Source of the DNA: Winslowiella arboricola | GTDB taxonomy: Bacteria; Pseudomonadota; Gammaproteobacteria; Enterobacterales; Enterobacteriaceae | Direction: 5' to 3' | Length of the DNA stretch: 64,000 nt | Assembly (NCBI RefSeq): GCF_025527015.1 | Contig: NZ_JAODIM010000037.1 | Location: forward strand, 62,001 to 126,000 | Shown: one piece after another, positions 38,731 to 48,300 of the stretch | Layout: the number at the start of each line of letters is the position of its first letter | Position numbering within the stretch: the stretch's first letter is position 1 | Program-made: the position numbers and the translations under genes | The notes under the pieces: model-generated | Told to the model about the DNA's origin: nothing | Databases searched by the model: none | The model's input: only the letters and a program-made list of their open reading frames with translations

Positions 38731-38951
38731 AAGCAAATAGTTGCTGGCGTCGGGAAATGATTGTCGTGACGACTTTCACTGGGGTATGATGGCGCGCTAA
38801 AATTTTGGCGCTGTTCACCACGCCGACCATTGGCTGTAACAGGTGAGATATTCAGCCTGAGGGCGCGGTGTTATTTTCAACGGCAAACCGGCCCATTAAG
38901 TCAGAACCCCTGGCGTTGCAAACGCGGACGCTCATTCAGTATCACGATTCT

Positions 38952-39230
38952 ATGGCAAAAGAAAACACCGACCGCACAACGATCGATCTGTTCGCAGACG
39001 AACGTCGCCCGGGTCGACCAAAAACCAATCCGCTCACGCGTGATGAACAGCTGCGCATTAATAAACGCAATCAGTTAAAACGCGATAAAAGTCGTGGGTT
39101 GCGCCGTGTCGAACTGAAAATCGGCAGCGACGCGGTTGATGCACTCAATCAGATGGCTGAAGAGCGTAATATGAGCCGCAGCGAGCTGATTGAAGAGATG
39201 ATTCTGGCGCAGCTTAACGCTAACGGCTAA
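38952..39230 (+). CDS. ybfE: LexA-regulated-type small protein YbfE
   Basis: This 92-residue protein starts at 38952 (MAKENTDRTTIDLFADERRP). The middle is rich in basic residues (RPGRPKTNPLTRDEQL), and the C-terminal part looks like a ribbon-helix-helix (RGLRRVELKIGSDAVDALNQ, then MSRSELIEEMI). The E. coli orthologue is in the LexA regulon; I did not find a good LexA box in the upstream 221 bp. It lies between ybfF and fldA as in E. coli. Confidence 0.9.
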   Translation: MAKENTDRTTIDLFADERRPGRPKTNPLTRDEQLRINKRNQLKRDKSRGLRRVELKIGSDAVDALNQMAEERNMSRSELIEEMILAQLNANG

Positions 39231-39397
39231 TCGCCCGCCCTGATAAACGCCGCGCTAAACCGCGGCTTTGAACGCACAATGCGACAAATCCAGCGGCATT
39301 TGAAGTTCCTCGCCCCGGTACTGTCTGCTATCATTGCCAGTAACTGTGTATCTGTAGCATTCACCATATCATTAGGTTTCAAGAGGTTATTAAGCTC

Positions 39398-39928
39398 ATG
39401 GCAATCGTAGGCATTTTCTTTGGCAGCGATACTGGCAATACCGAAAACATTGCAAAGATGATCCAAAAGCAACTGGGTAAAGAGGTTGCTGAGGTTCATG
39501 ATATCGCCAAGTGCGCTAAAGAAGATCTTGAGGCTTTTGATATTCTGCTGCTCGGCATCCCGACCTGGTACTATGGCGAAGCGCAGTGCGACTGGGATGA
39601 CTTCTTCCCGACGCTGGAAGAGATCGACTTTAACGGTAAGCTGGTTGCGCTGTTTGGTTGTGGCGATCAGGAAGATTACGCGGAGTACTTCTGCGATGCG
39701 ATGGGCACCATCCGCGATATCATTGAGCCAAATGGCGCGGTGATAGTCGGTCACTGGCCGGTCGCGGGTTATAACTTCGAAGCCTCTAAAGGTCTGGCCG
39801 ACGATGAGCACTTCCTCGGCCTGGCGATTGATGAAGATCGTCAACCAGAACTGACCAATGAGCGCGTTGATGGTTGGGTTAAGCAAATTTTTGATGAACT
39901 TCATCTGAAAGAAATCATCGAAGCATAG
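39398..39928 (+). CDS. fldA: Flavodoxin 1
   Basis: This 176-residue FMN electron carrier has the phosphate loop FFGSDTGNTENIAK at the N-terminus and the FMN-stacking segments PTWYYGEAQCDWDDF and CGDQEDYAEYF. It feeds electrons to enzymes such as methionine synthase and pyruvate formate-lyase activase. Length equals E. coli FldA. It is followed by fur, the conserved fldA-fur order. Confidence 0.97.
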   Translation: MAIVGIFFGSDTGNTENIAKMIQKQLGKEVAEVHDIAKCAKEDLEAFDILLLGIPTWYYGEAQCDWDDFFPTLEEIDFNGKLVALFGCGDQEDYAEYFCDAMGTIRDIIEPNGAVIVGHWPVAGYNFEASKGLADDEHFLGLAIDEDRQPELTNERVDGWVKQIFDELHLKEIIEA

Positions 39929-39937
39929 GATGAAAAA

Positions 39938-39965
39938 CTCAATGTGAGCGCAATCTCACATTGAG
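39938..39965 (+). terminator. Hairpin after fldA, likely terminator
   Basis: CTCAATGTGAG pairs perfectly with CTCACATTGAG around a 6-base loop. It begins 9 bp after the fldA stop and is followed by TAAGTGGTTTTTCC, a moderate T run. Confidence 0.7.
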
Positions 39966-40001
39966 TAAGTGGTTTTTCCTATAGAAATAATAGATACATG
40001 T

Positions 40002-40031
40002 TTGTAACTTTTACCTGCAAATCTGTACAAT
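40002..40031 (+). promoter_or_regulatory. Likely fur promoter
   Basis: TTGTAA and TACAAT are separated by 18 bases, a reasonable sigma-70 pair. It lies about 200 bp before the leader peptide, in the 370-bp fldA-fur gap, which holds no other gene. E. coli fur also has its own promoters in this gap. Confidence 0.5.
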
Positions 40032-40234
40032 ACCCCCATCGGTCACACTGCTATTGAAGTTTTATAAGTAAAGTGAAGGGTTTAGCACAGTATCTGTAAT
40101 GGGACAGGCTCCGGGTCATGGACTTCTCAGGCACGTAACTCATTACAACCTGCAGTTGTTTCACGCTCTCCTTGCGGTTTTCATTTCGAAGCACGAGTTC
40201 TATAATGAGACGCACTAAGATTTCGCGTTGACCG

Positions 40235-40306
40235 ATGTTCAGGGCTTTTCAGCCACTCAGCCACATTGTGACTAGCAAAGTAACAGGACAATATCCGCAT
40301 GACTGA
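40235..40306 (+). CDS. Leader peptide upstream of fur (uof-like)
   Basis: This 23-codon frame starts with ATG at 40235 and ends at TGA within the first codons of fur (overlap 40299-40306). In E. coli a similar short frame, uof, overlaps fur and couples fur translation to it, and the small RNA RyhB acts through it. Position and overlap fit; the peptide itself is not recognisable. An in-frame TGA at 40229 rules out a longer frame. Confidence 0.6.
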   Translation: MFRAFQPLSHIVTSKVTGQYPHD

Positions 40307-40742
40307 CAATAACACCGCATTAAAGAAGGCCGGCCTGAAAGTCACGCTTCCCCGACTGAAAATTCTGGAAGTGCTTCAGGAACCAGAGGGCCATCACGTC
40401 AGTGCGGAAGACTTGTATAAGCGCCTGATTGATATGGGCGAAGAGATTGGTCTGGCGACGGTTTACCGCGTCCTGAACCAGTTTGATGATGCGGGGATCG
40501 TTACCCGTCATAATTTCGAGGGCGGCAAGTCTGTTTTCGAACTTACGCAGCAGCATCATCACGATCACCTGATTTGCCTCGACTGTGGCAAAGTGATCGA
40601 ATTCAGCGATGAATCTATTGAGACGCGTCAGCGTGAAATTGCCACGCGCCACGGTATCAAGCTGACTAACCACAGCCTGTACCTGTACGGTCACTGTGCA
40701 TTAGGCGATTGCCGCGAAGACGACACGCTGCACGACAAATAA
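40299..40742 (+). CDS. fur: Ferric uptake regulator Fur
   Basis: This 147-residue iron-sensing repressor has an N-terminal winged helix (KKAGLKVTLPRLKILEVLQE) and a metal-binding, dimerising C-terminal half with QQHHHDHLICLDCGKVIEF and CALGDCRED. It represses iron uptake genes when loaded with Fe2+. The sequence is close to E. coli Fur. Its start overlaps the leader frame and a strong terminator follows. Confidence 0.97.
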   Translation: MTDNNTALKKAGLKVTLPRLKILEVLQEPEGHHVSAEDLYKRLIDMGEEIGLATVYRVLNQFDDAGIVTRHNFEGGKSVFELTQQHHHDHLICLDCGKVIEFSDESIETRQREIATRHGIKLTNHSLYLYGHCALGDCREDDTLHDK

Positions 40743-40765
40743 ATTATGCTATGCAGTAAAACAAA

Positions 40766-40791
40766 ACCGGTGATTTCTCACCGGTTTTTTT
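40766..40791. terminator. Rho-independent terminator after fur
   Basis: ACCGGTGA-TTTC-TCACCGGT is followed by a run of seven T ending at 40791; AAAA precedes the stem, so it can serve fur and the convergent chitobiase gene (stop at 40800). Confidence 0.9.
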
Positions 40792-40799
40792 ATGCCTGA

Positions 40800-43475
40800 T
40801 TAATCTGCGGAAAGCGGCGCCTGCAGATGCTCCAGCCGGCTAAAGCGCTTACCATCAGCACTGACGGTGCGCACCCAGACTTCAGTTCCGACCCGTGGTC
40901 GCTCCTGATCGTTATAAGGTTGCCACTGCTTGCCGTCGGTGGAAAACTGAATGCCAATCCCCGGCAGTGCGCTGTTCGCTTCCAGCATGCCGTGATAAAT
41001 GCGCGCGCCTGGCGGCGGCAAACGCCAGGCAATCCCCAGCTTATCCATTTTGGCTAACTCTCGCTGACCAAGCAGATTGGCAAAACGCTGCCAGTCCTGG
41101 CGCAATATCTCAGTATCCACCCAGTGAGTTTTCCCCTGCTGATATTCGCGTCCGGGCTGATAGTCCAGCTCCCATCCGGCACGGTGCCAGCCACGCTCGG
41201 CAACCGACAGCAGGCGCGGGAAAATCATCTCCTCCATCTGCTGATCGCTACGTACCGTTTCACTCCACAACTGTGCGGAAATACCGCGCGCGCCCGGCCA
41301 GGGCTTATCAGATTTGGCGCTAAAGCTGTTGCCATCGCGATCAACCGAGGTTTCGGCATTTTGCGGTAAGTTATCCGGGGCAAAACTGAACATTTTGCGC
41401 TCATCGTTAAAGCGCGTTCCCCAGTAATAGCCGCGCTCCAGCGGATTGACCTCATAGGGGAAATCCATATACAGATAATCGGGATTGGAGATCACCACCT
41501 CGTAGCCTTTGTTGGCCCAGTCGTTAACGCTGGTGAAACCGCCCCAGTAGAGGGTGTCCCAGAAATTCACCGCGACACGGGTAGTGGCGAAAGCGCTGGC
41601 ATTGTCGACCGCCTTAAGACCATCCTCCCATGCCTGCATCTGATCAATACCCTGGGCTTTTGCCAGCTGGCTCACCTCAACGGCAAACCAGCCCGGCAGA
41701 TGGCCGATATCCGCGACTTTGCCCTGCTGCACCATACGCTGGCAGGCGGCAGATTTCGCCCAAGGCTGATCCTCGAGCCGACGATTGATAATCCCCTTGC
41801 CGGCTTCCGGCTGGCGGCTGTCGGTATAGCCCGGCCCCAGACGAATATTCTTCGCTTCGTCGCCACCAAAATGCCAGCGGGTTAGCGGCTGCCCCGCTTC
41901 CAGGTGCATTGAACGGAACTCAGCGATCACTTTGTCGACAAAGCGTTTTGAGGAGTCCAGACAAGGATTGAGATAACTGGTGCGGTCATAAAACTGCACC
42001 GACGTGGTGCTGGAGTTATCGTCCGGGTCCAGCAACCGGTACTGGCTGGCCTCGGTAACTTTTCCCTGCTGCATTAAACGCTGATAACGTGCTTCCATAG
42101 CGATAACCGCCGCGCGCGCGTGGGCAGGCATATCCACTTCCGGGATCACTTCTATTGCCCGCGCATCAGCATATTTCAGGATCTCGATATAGTCGGCGCG
42201 ACTAAAATAGCCGCTGCCATGATTGTCGCTGTCAGGCCCCGATCCCAGCTGCGGCATCAGGCAGCTTTGCTCGCCTGGATCGTGACAGCGTCGGCCACCG
42301 ACGTCGGTTAACTCCGGCAGGCCGGGAATGTCAATGCGCCAGCCCTCATCATCCGTCAGATGGAAATGCAGCTTATTCATTTTCCACGCCGCCATCTGAT
42401 CGAGCAGGCGTTTTATCGCCTCCTTGCTGTGAAAATTACGCGCCACATCAACTGCGACGCCACGATAAGCAAAACGGGGGACATCACTGGCCTCAAGGGC
42501 GGCAATCTTCTTATCATTTTCAGAGGGCACCAGCGAGAGGATCGACATCAGACCATAAAATACCCCTGTCGCATCGAAAGCGCTGATCTCCGCCCCCTGC
42601 TCGCCAATCACTAAGCGGTAAGCGCCGGAATGCGCTTGCTCGTCATTAAAATCGCTGCGCTCAATACGGGTCGTGATCGGATAGCCACTCTGCTGCTCAG
42701 TGATGCCAGCACGAGCAAAATGCTCGCGAATTACGGCAGCTTTATCCTGCGGCAGCGACAGCAGATCGAGCTTCACCCCCTGCTGCAAATCAACATCATG
42801 CGGATGCACCGTCAGCGTCAGCGGCGTCGGGGTGATCTGCCCGCGTAAACTGGCGGCCGTCAGTTTTTTGATATCACGATTTTTTTCAAAGCGGGTTTGT
42901 GCGGTCATCAGCACATTTTTATCATCAGGCGTTCGCTTCCACTGCCTGTCCAGTGGCGCGACAAACTGCGGCAGATCTTCAGTATCGGTGCTGCTGATCA
43001 CTTTGGCGCGCGCATCACCGGCGGTGACATACCAGCGCGGCATCACATCAGTTAGCGCCAGCTGCCAGTATTCGTTAATAATCGGGATGCTGACGCTCTC
43101 TCCGGCGGCAAAACCGTTAAATTTTTCCGTCGGCTGCAATTTATGCAGGTCGCCAATAATATGCGTAATACGGAACTGCTCACTGTCGACCTTTAATATC
43201 TGGCGGATACTACTGATATAGATTGCCCAGTTCTGTCCGCTTAATGCCGGGCCAGGATTGGTCAGCGTAATCACTGCGCGATAACAGGAAGCCCAGTCGG
43301 CCCCCAACGCCGCACAATCAACGCCATGCTGCGCAGCATGATTATCCGTCACCTGATACTTCACACCAAACTGGCTGATTTGATCGACCAGCTGTTGATC
43401 ACTTGCCATACTGCTGCCACAAGCCAGTAAACCGCTTAATACAGCCACCATCATCCCTGATTTACGTCGTCTCAC
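40800..43475 (-). CDS. chb: Chitobiase / beta-N-acetylhexosaminidase (GH20)
   Basis: This 891-residue enzyme cleaves chitobiose and short chitin oligomers to N-acetylglucosamine. It has an N-terminal carbohydrate-binding region, then LHFHLTDDEGWRIDIPG, and the catalytic Asp-Glu pair in WHFGGDEAKNIRLG at about residue 538. The length fits Serratia Chb (about 885). The N-terminus (MRRRKSGMMVAVLSGLLACG) is a signal peptide, with LLAC resembling a lipobox, so it may be a lipoprotein of the outer membrane or periplasm. It follows chiP by 43 bp on the same strand. Confidence 0.93.
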   Translation of the reverse strand: MRRRKSGMMVAVLSGLLACGSSMASDQQLVDQISQFGVKYQVTDNHAAQHGVDCAALGADWASCYRAVITLTNPGPALSGQNWAIYISSIRQILKVDSEQFRITHIIGDLHKLQPTEKFNGFAAGESVSIPIINEYWQLALTDVMPRWYVTAGDARAKVISSTDTEDLPQFVAPLDRQWKRTPDDKNVLMTAQTRFEKNRDIKKLTAASLRGQITPTPLTLTVHPHDVDLQQGVKLDLLSLPQDKAAVIREHFARAGITEQQSGYPITTRIERSDFNDEQAHSGAYRLVIGEQGAEISAFDATGVFYGLMSILSLVPSENDKKIAALEASDVPRFAYRGVAVDVARNFHSKEAIKRLLDQMAAWKMNKLHFHLTDDEGWRIDIPGLPELTDVGGRRCHDPGEQSCLMPQLGSGPDSDNHGSGYFSRADYIEILKYADARAIEVIPEVDMPAHARAAVIAMEARYQRLMQQGKVTEASQYRLLDPDDNSSTTSVQFYDRTSYLNPCLDSSKRFVDKVIAEFRSMHLEAGQPLTRWHFGGDEAKNIRLGPGYTDSRQPEAGKGIINRRLEDQPWAKSAACQRMVQQGKVADIGHLPGWFAVEVSQLAKAQGIDQMQAWEDGLKAVDNASAFATTRVAVNFWDTLYWGGFTSVNDWANKGYEVVISNPDYLYMDFPYEVNPLERGYYWGTRFNDERKMFSFAPDNLPQNAETSVDRDGNSFSAKSDKPWPGARGISAQLWSETVRSDQQMEEMIFPRLLSVAERGWHRAGWELDYQPGREYQQGKTHWVDTEILRQDWQRFANLLGQRELAKMDKLGIAWRLPPPGARIYHGMLEANSALPGIGIQFSTDGKQWQPYNDQERPRVGTEVWVRTVSADGKRFSRLEHLQAPLSAD

Positions 43476-43518
43476 GTACTTATCTCCTGTTATTGCCCGC
43501 AGTTAAGGTCAGCACTGG

Positions 43519-44922
43519 TTAAAAAATGGTGAAAGGAGCCGTAACGATAAATTTCACATCTTTCTCATCCTGGAACATATTGCCGTAGCCGCCGCTGTAG
43601 CTGGGTAGCGAACTGTGGTTGCTATACTGGGTGTAATGCAGTTTAAACATCGTGCCTTCCGCACGCCCCTGCGGAATGGTATAGAGCAGATCCATACTCC
43701 ATGCCGACTCTTTCAGCCGCTGACTCTGGTCCCATTGCGGATTACTGGCGGGTTTCGCATCCCAGCCCCAGGCAAATGAGGTTCCCATTTGCCACCCTGG
43801 CAGCTGCCACTCTTTCAGGTCATACATGACCCCTGCAAACAGCGCCTTTTCGCCATTGGCGTTCCAGTCAGAACGCGCATCCCACCAGATATCAAGCCGG
43901 CCATTAGACGTGGCATAGCCGGGTGTCATACGCTGCAGAAAATAGCCCTGATTGCCCTCAGCTTTAACCCAGGTACCTTCGAGGCGGAAATCAAACGGGC
44001 CGGTGGTATAACCAAAGGTTAATGCCTGTAACCAGGCGAGGCCATCGTAGATATCATTAACATTCGCCGCGCCTCCGCGCTCTTTATCGCGGGCGCCATA
44101 GAACTGATAGCTGGTGCGCAGGTCGTTACCGGCGACCGGAAAGGCGTAAGAGGCTTTAGCAAAGTACTGGTCAACATAGTGCGCTGCCTGGCCAACAGCG
44201 GCTTCCAGTGTCAGGTTGTTTTTAAAATCATATCTGGCACCGACCGAATGCAGATAAGGCACTTCTGCTTCACCATCAGCTTTGCGGAAGCGGTAAAGAT
44301 GCTGATACCAGGGCGCTTTATAGGCGTCGGCCCACATATAAGAGAGTGAAAAAACGCCGCTATCGCCATAATCCTGCGCCACACCGACTTCAGCACCGCG
44401 ATAAGTGCCCGGCAGGAAACTCCAGTGCGGCGTCATTAACGTCTGGCCGCTCGGCTGTAAATAGCCGCCGCGCAGCCAGTAGTCGTCAAACTTCAGTTTC
44501 ACCGCCGCCTGATAAAAACTTACACCGCCCTTATCACCGGCCCACTCTTCCTCCCAGCGTGTTCGCGCCTTGCTAAAGCCAATCTCATTGGGCGCGGCCG
44601 GGCCGCTGTTAGCCATTTCAACGGCGCCATAGACGCCAAGATCGGCGCCTATCACGTCACCAGCATAGCCGGAACTGAAATCCAGACTGCCGTTCAAGCT
44701 GGAGTGATGCAGGTTATTCTGATACTGGCCATAGTGATCGCTGCCAGGTTCAAGGTTTTTCCGATCGCGCTGGCGCTGCCAGTAATAGAGACCACCGGTT
44801 AACGATGAGTCCTCGATAAACCCTTCGGCTCTGGCTTCGGCAGATATCACCATGACTGGCATGGTAGTGATACAGGCGGTCGCAAAGGCCACTGCTTTGC
44901 GCATTCCTTTGGTTGCAGACAT
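43519..44922 (-). CDS. chiP: Chitoporin ChiP (OprD-type outer-membrane porin)
   Basis: This 467-residue porin has a signal peptide ending near ISAEARA, starting at 44922 ([10 protein letters not shown]) with AAGGGA upstream. The body is typical of OprD/Chi[21 protein letters not shown] and the tail [20 protein letters not shown], ending in VTAPFTIF with the terminal Phe of outer-membrane barrels. It admits chito-oligosaccharides across the outer membrane. E. coli ChiP has about 468 residues. In E. coli chiQ follows; here the chitobiase gene takes that place. Confidence 0.93.
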   Translation of the reverse strand: MSATKGMRKAVAFATACITTMPVMVISAEARAEGFIEDSSLTGGLYYWQRQRDRKNLEPGSDHYGQYQNNLHHSSLNGSLDFSSGYAGDVIGADLGVYGAVEMANSGPAAPNEIGFSKARTRWEEEWAGDKGGVSFYQAAVKLKFDDYWLRGGYLQPSGQTLMTPHWSFLPGTYRGAEVGVAQDYGDSGVFSLSYMWADAYKAPWYQHLYRFRKADGEAEVPYLHSVGARYDFKNNLTLEAAVGQAAHYVDQYFAKASYAFPVAGNDLRTSYQFYGARDKERGGAANVNDIYDGLAWLQALTFGYTTGPFDFRLEGTWVKAEGNQGYFLQRMTPGYATSNGRLDIWWDARSDWNANGEKALFAGVMYDLKEWQLPGWQMGTSFAWGWDAKPASNPQWDQSQRLKESAWSMDLLYTIPQGRAEGTMFKLHYTQYSNHSSLPSYSGGYGNMFQDEKDVKFIVTAPFTIF

Positions 44923-44936
44923 AAAATTCCCTTTTA
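44921..44936 (-). promoter_or_regulatory. Possible ChiX sRNA pairing site at chiP start
   Basis: The ribosome-binding stretch reads AAAAGGGAATTTTAT on the coding strand. From memory, the seed of the small RNA ChiX contains AUGAAAUUCC, which would pair with GGAAUUUUAU (one G-U pair). In E. coli ChiX represses chiP this way. The gene for ChiX is not in this window. Confidence 0.45.
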
Positions 44937-45322
44937 TGTTTAGGCGATAATAATTAGCGATGAGTACAACTAAATCTCGTTTTTTTGATGTCGACGCCAT
45001 ACTATTTTCGCAGCAGTAAATTATCAACAAAAAGTCAGATAAATATGATCATCACCACAAGTGTGAAAGGTATAAAAACCAAGAGCATAAAACAATTGCG
45101 ATTAAATTTAATATCAGGCTAATTTAAAATTGATATATCATATTAAAATCACTAACCATTAACATGCCAGTAATGGAAATAACTTCCGGGGCTTTATTTA
45201 CAGCACCCAAGAATAAAATAATATTATCAACATACATCGATTATTTAAGGAAAATCCATTCACTATTTCTAGCCGACGCATCTGTTATTGTTAAAAATAA
45301 ACTGCAGTTAAGGAAAACTTCT
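44923..45322. promoter_or_regulatory. Divergent chiP / giant-gene intergenic region
   Basis: This 400-bp, AT-rich gap lies between chiP and the first giant gene. An open frame continues upstream of 45323 back to 45164, but with no ribosome-binding site there. It should hold both promoters. I found no convincing NagC or CRP site. Confidence 0.4.
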
Positions 45323-48300
45323 ATGAATCCAACACAACAGACAGATGGCCGCGATTTAGTTCGGGCTACTCAACCTCCGCCAGTAACACCCACGCAAAGC
45401 ACACCGCAGCGAAATGTTTTGCCAGTGATGGAAATCACAAATACCCAGCAAAAGCCCATCCGCTTTTTTCAAGAATCCTCCCCGCCACCACATAAGGCCG
45501 CAACGTATTTATCGGTAACAGAATCCGCCGCTAAAACCGACCATCGGCCCGGACCTTTAAGGCCAGGATCGCTGGGTCAGATGCCCCCTCCCGAACCCAT
45601 GCCGCAATTGCTTCCACAGATAAAATATACTATTCCATCACAGCAAGTCTCGCCACGCAGTGACAATACGAATCCACCGCAAATGACTGTGCAATATCAC
45701 ATGCAAAAGTCACACGCTCAGTCTGCTATAACTAATGATAATTTGCGGAAAGCCATTAATCAGTTATATCTCGCCGGATTATCGATGCCGGACCCCACGC
45801 AGTTCGATCAGCAATCCAAAAACACCATTGTTTACATGGCGGATGCCAATACCGACCCTCAGCAAAAGCCAGATAACCCTCCTCAGAGACAAATAGAATG
45901 GACGCCGGAGAAGGAGCAGGAATATGCCGATGCCCAGCGCACCACCGCTAAACAGCGCCAAGATGCGGTCCTTGATCCAGCCGAAGGCGTTGCGGAGGAG
46001 GAGAAGCTCCCCGCCAGCAGGTTTCAGATTATGGCCAATAACCCTTTCTTCTCTGAAACAGGCTATTCGGACTGCCTGCTGTTTGCGATAGTCCAGCATA
46101 TGACCGGATATTATGAACCGGATGATGCCTATAACGCGCTCCTGGTTGGAGAGCTACGCCTGATGCTGGTGCAGCAAGGCTGGCTCGGAGCACCGGGCGG
46201 ATTTGGCGCCAACGGTTATATGGCACCCGGCAGCGCCTCAACAAAGCAGCTATTAGCGGCGGTTAATGAAAAACTGAAGAGTAAAGGACTGCCACCGTTG
46301 CGGGTGATTTTTCATGATTTTGCACCTCAGGATGATGGTCCGGCCAAAGAGTTTCTGCATGCTGCAGGCGCAGAGCCTGGCGTCGGCGATGTGGTGCATA
46401 TTATTAATGCTGAAGGGCAGCACTATGAGGCGCTTATCCCGCATAAGATGAAGAGGATGGCTACTCAATTAACACTGAGTGAGCAGCAGAAAATAGCGAT
46501 CAACAGAGCAAAGATACATTTTGCGAGCACAATTTCCGCTATCTGCGAATTCCCGGTTATTCTCCAAATCGTCAACAAAGCTGACGAGGTGTTTATCGCC
46601 GGAATCGGGATGGGGAATTTATCAGAGGATGAGGTCAGAGATGCGGTGGTGCTGAAGCCACAGGATGCTCATATCGGGATAAGCGTGCGCATTGCAGGGA
46701 CTGAGATTAGCTGCGCCACGGTTCCTGGTGATCAGCTCGCCAGCCTGCTGGAAAAGATACCGCCACTGATGCTGGTGATGTACGAAGCAGGCGCAATTTG
46801 TGCGATGTTCGATCCTGAAACCTATAATGACATCCTTTTGGGTCCGGCCAGCTATGAATCACTCTTTAAGGCGACAGCAGTAAATTTATATCAGGCGAAA
46901 AAAGTCGGTAAAGAAATAGAAACCCGTTTTAATAGTCTGACCAGACGCTGGATTACCGAACGAGGCTTTTTTCAGGCGGCGAAAATACATTCACAAAGAA
47001 ACCCGACGGGTTTCAGCAAAATTATGCCGCTAATTATTGATATTTTTAAATTGTCGGCTACAGAGGTATTAGAAAAAATTTATGCCAGTGGATCAGGAAA
47101 CTTCAGACGTGAAACCTGTGATATCCCCTCTACCTGCGCACGGTTATATTATCTCGCAAAGTTCATTGCAGATAATGAAATCCCGTCACTGGAAAAGGAG
47201 TTGCGGGAAATATTGTCGGCGCTTGATCATCAGCAACAATCTGTTACTCCGAAGGAGCTTTTCAAAGAGATTAGAAAATTTATTTGCAGCGAACTGAAGG
47301 AAAAACCCAATCATAAAGATGCCCGCAAGACCATTTTTTTTTACTACAACCGGTTTATCGGGGCGCTGAAAAAATCCGGTTTAAGCGAGCAGAAGCAGTA
47401 TTATGCTGCAGAAGCCTTATTGCCACTTACTGTCCTTACTGAGTTGCCAGAGATTTTTATCCAAAAAACTCTGAGTGACTTGATAACAAACTTTAACAGA
47501 ATTGTTTATGGTTCGGTAAGCTCAAGCAAAATAACACTCCCACAAGGTACCACAGATAGTTTATTGTCGATGTTTATCACCAACAGCTACACACTCCCTA
47601 CTGACTGGTCAGAATACATCACGACCTTCTACTATAAAATCATCAATAAATTAGGGGAAAATGGCACCTTGCCTTTTTCCTGTATTGAGTTGATCGAGTT
47701 CACCAATATGATGGTTTCGCCTGAACGTGCAAAAGTAATATCAGCCAACCTCATTGGTAGAAATATAAAAACAAATATTAATAAAATTAAAGCCATCACG
47801 GCGATAATGATTCGGACAATGGGCTCCGAAGAAATCGCTAACGCTATCTATAGCGTAGCAGGTGATGAAAAAGCGATTAAAGCCTTTGTAAATAAATGGT
47901 TGCAATACCAGAACATTCTGTTAACTCACCCAACCATTTTGCCAGGGGATTTTCTGATACAGAGTCAGGATGAGATGCGGGTTATTAAGGAGGGGGATAT
48001 TAATAGCACGTTGACTTATGCGCTAAATCATATCGAGGTCAAACGCACTCTGGAAAAATATAAAAATATTGAGGAAATGGTATTTACCGGTGAAGAGTAC
48101 GCACCAATTCTGGGCGAGATATTGCATTCTATCCCCCCTGTACAAAAAACAGAAATAATAAATAGAATAGTTAATCTTAATGTACAGACAGGGATTAAAA
48201 ATCAAGAGATAATCATTAATCTGGTTACTCGCTTACAAAAAATCATTGATAGCAAGCGAAACGCATTAAAAAGTCAAAAGGATCACACTCTCTGGAACAA

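Noticed and set aside
38731-38951. LexA box upstream of ybfE
   Set aside because: The E. coli gene is LexA-regulated, but I found no CTGT-N8-ACAG match in this gap.
39943-39960. CRP-like site TGTGA ... TCACA after fldA
   Set aside because: The half-sites are 8 bases apart instead of 6, and the whole is an 11-bp stem directly after the fldA stop, so a terminator hairpin fits better.
45164-45322. Upstream extension of the first giant gene to ATG at 45164
   Set aside because: No ribosome-binding site there, while TTAAGGA precedes the ATG at 45323.
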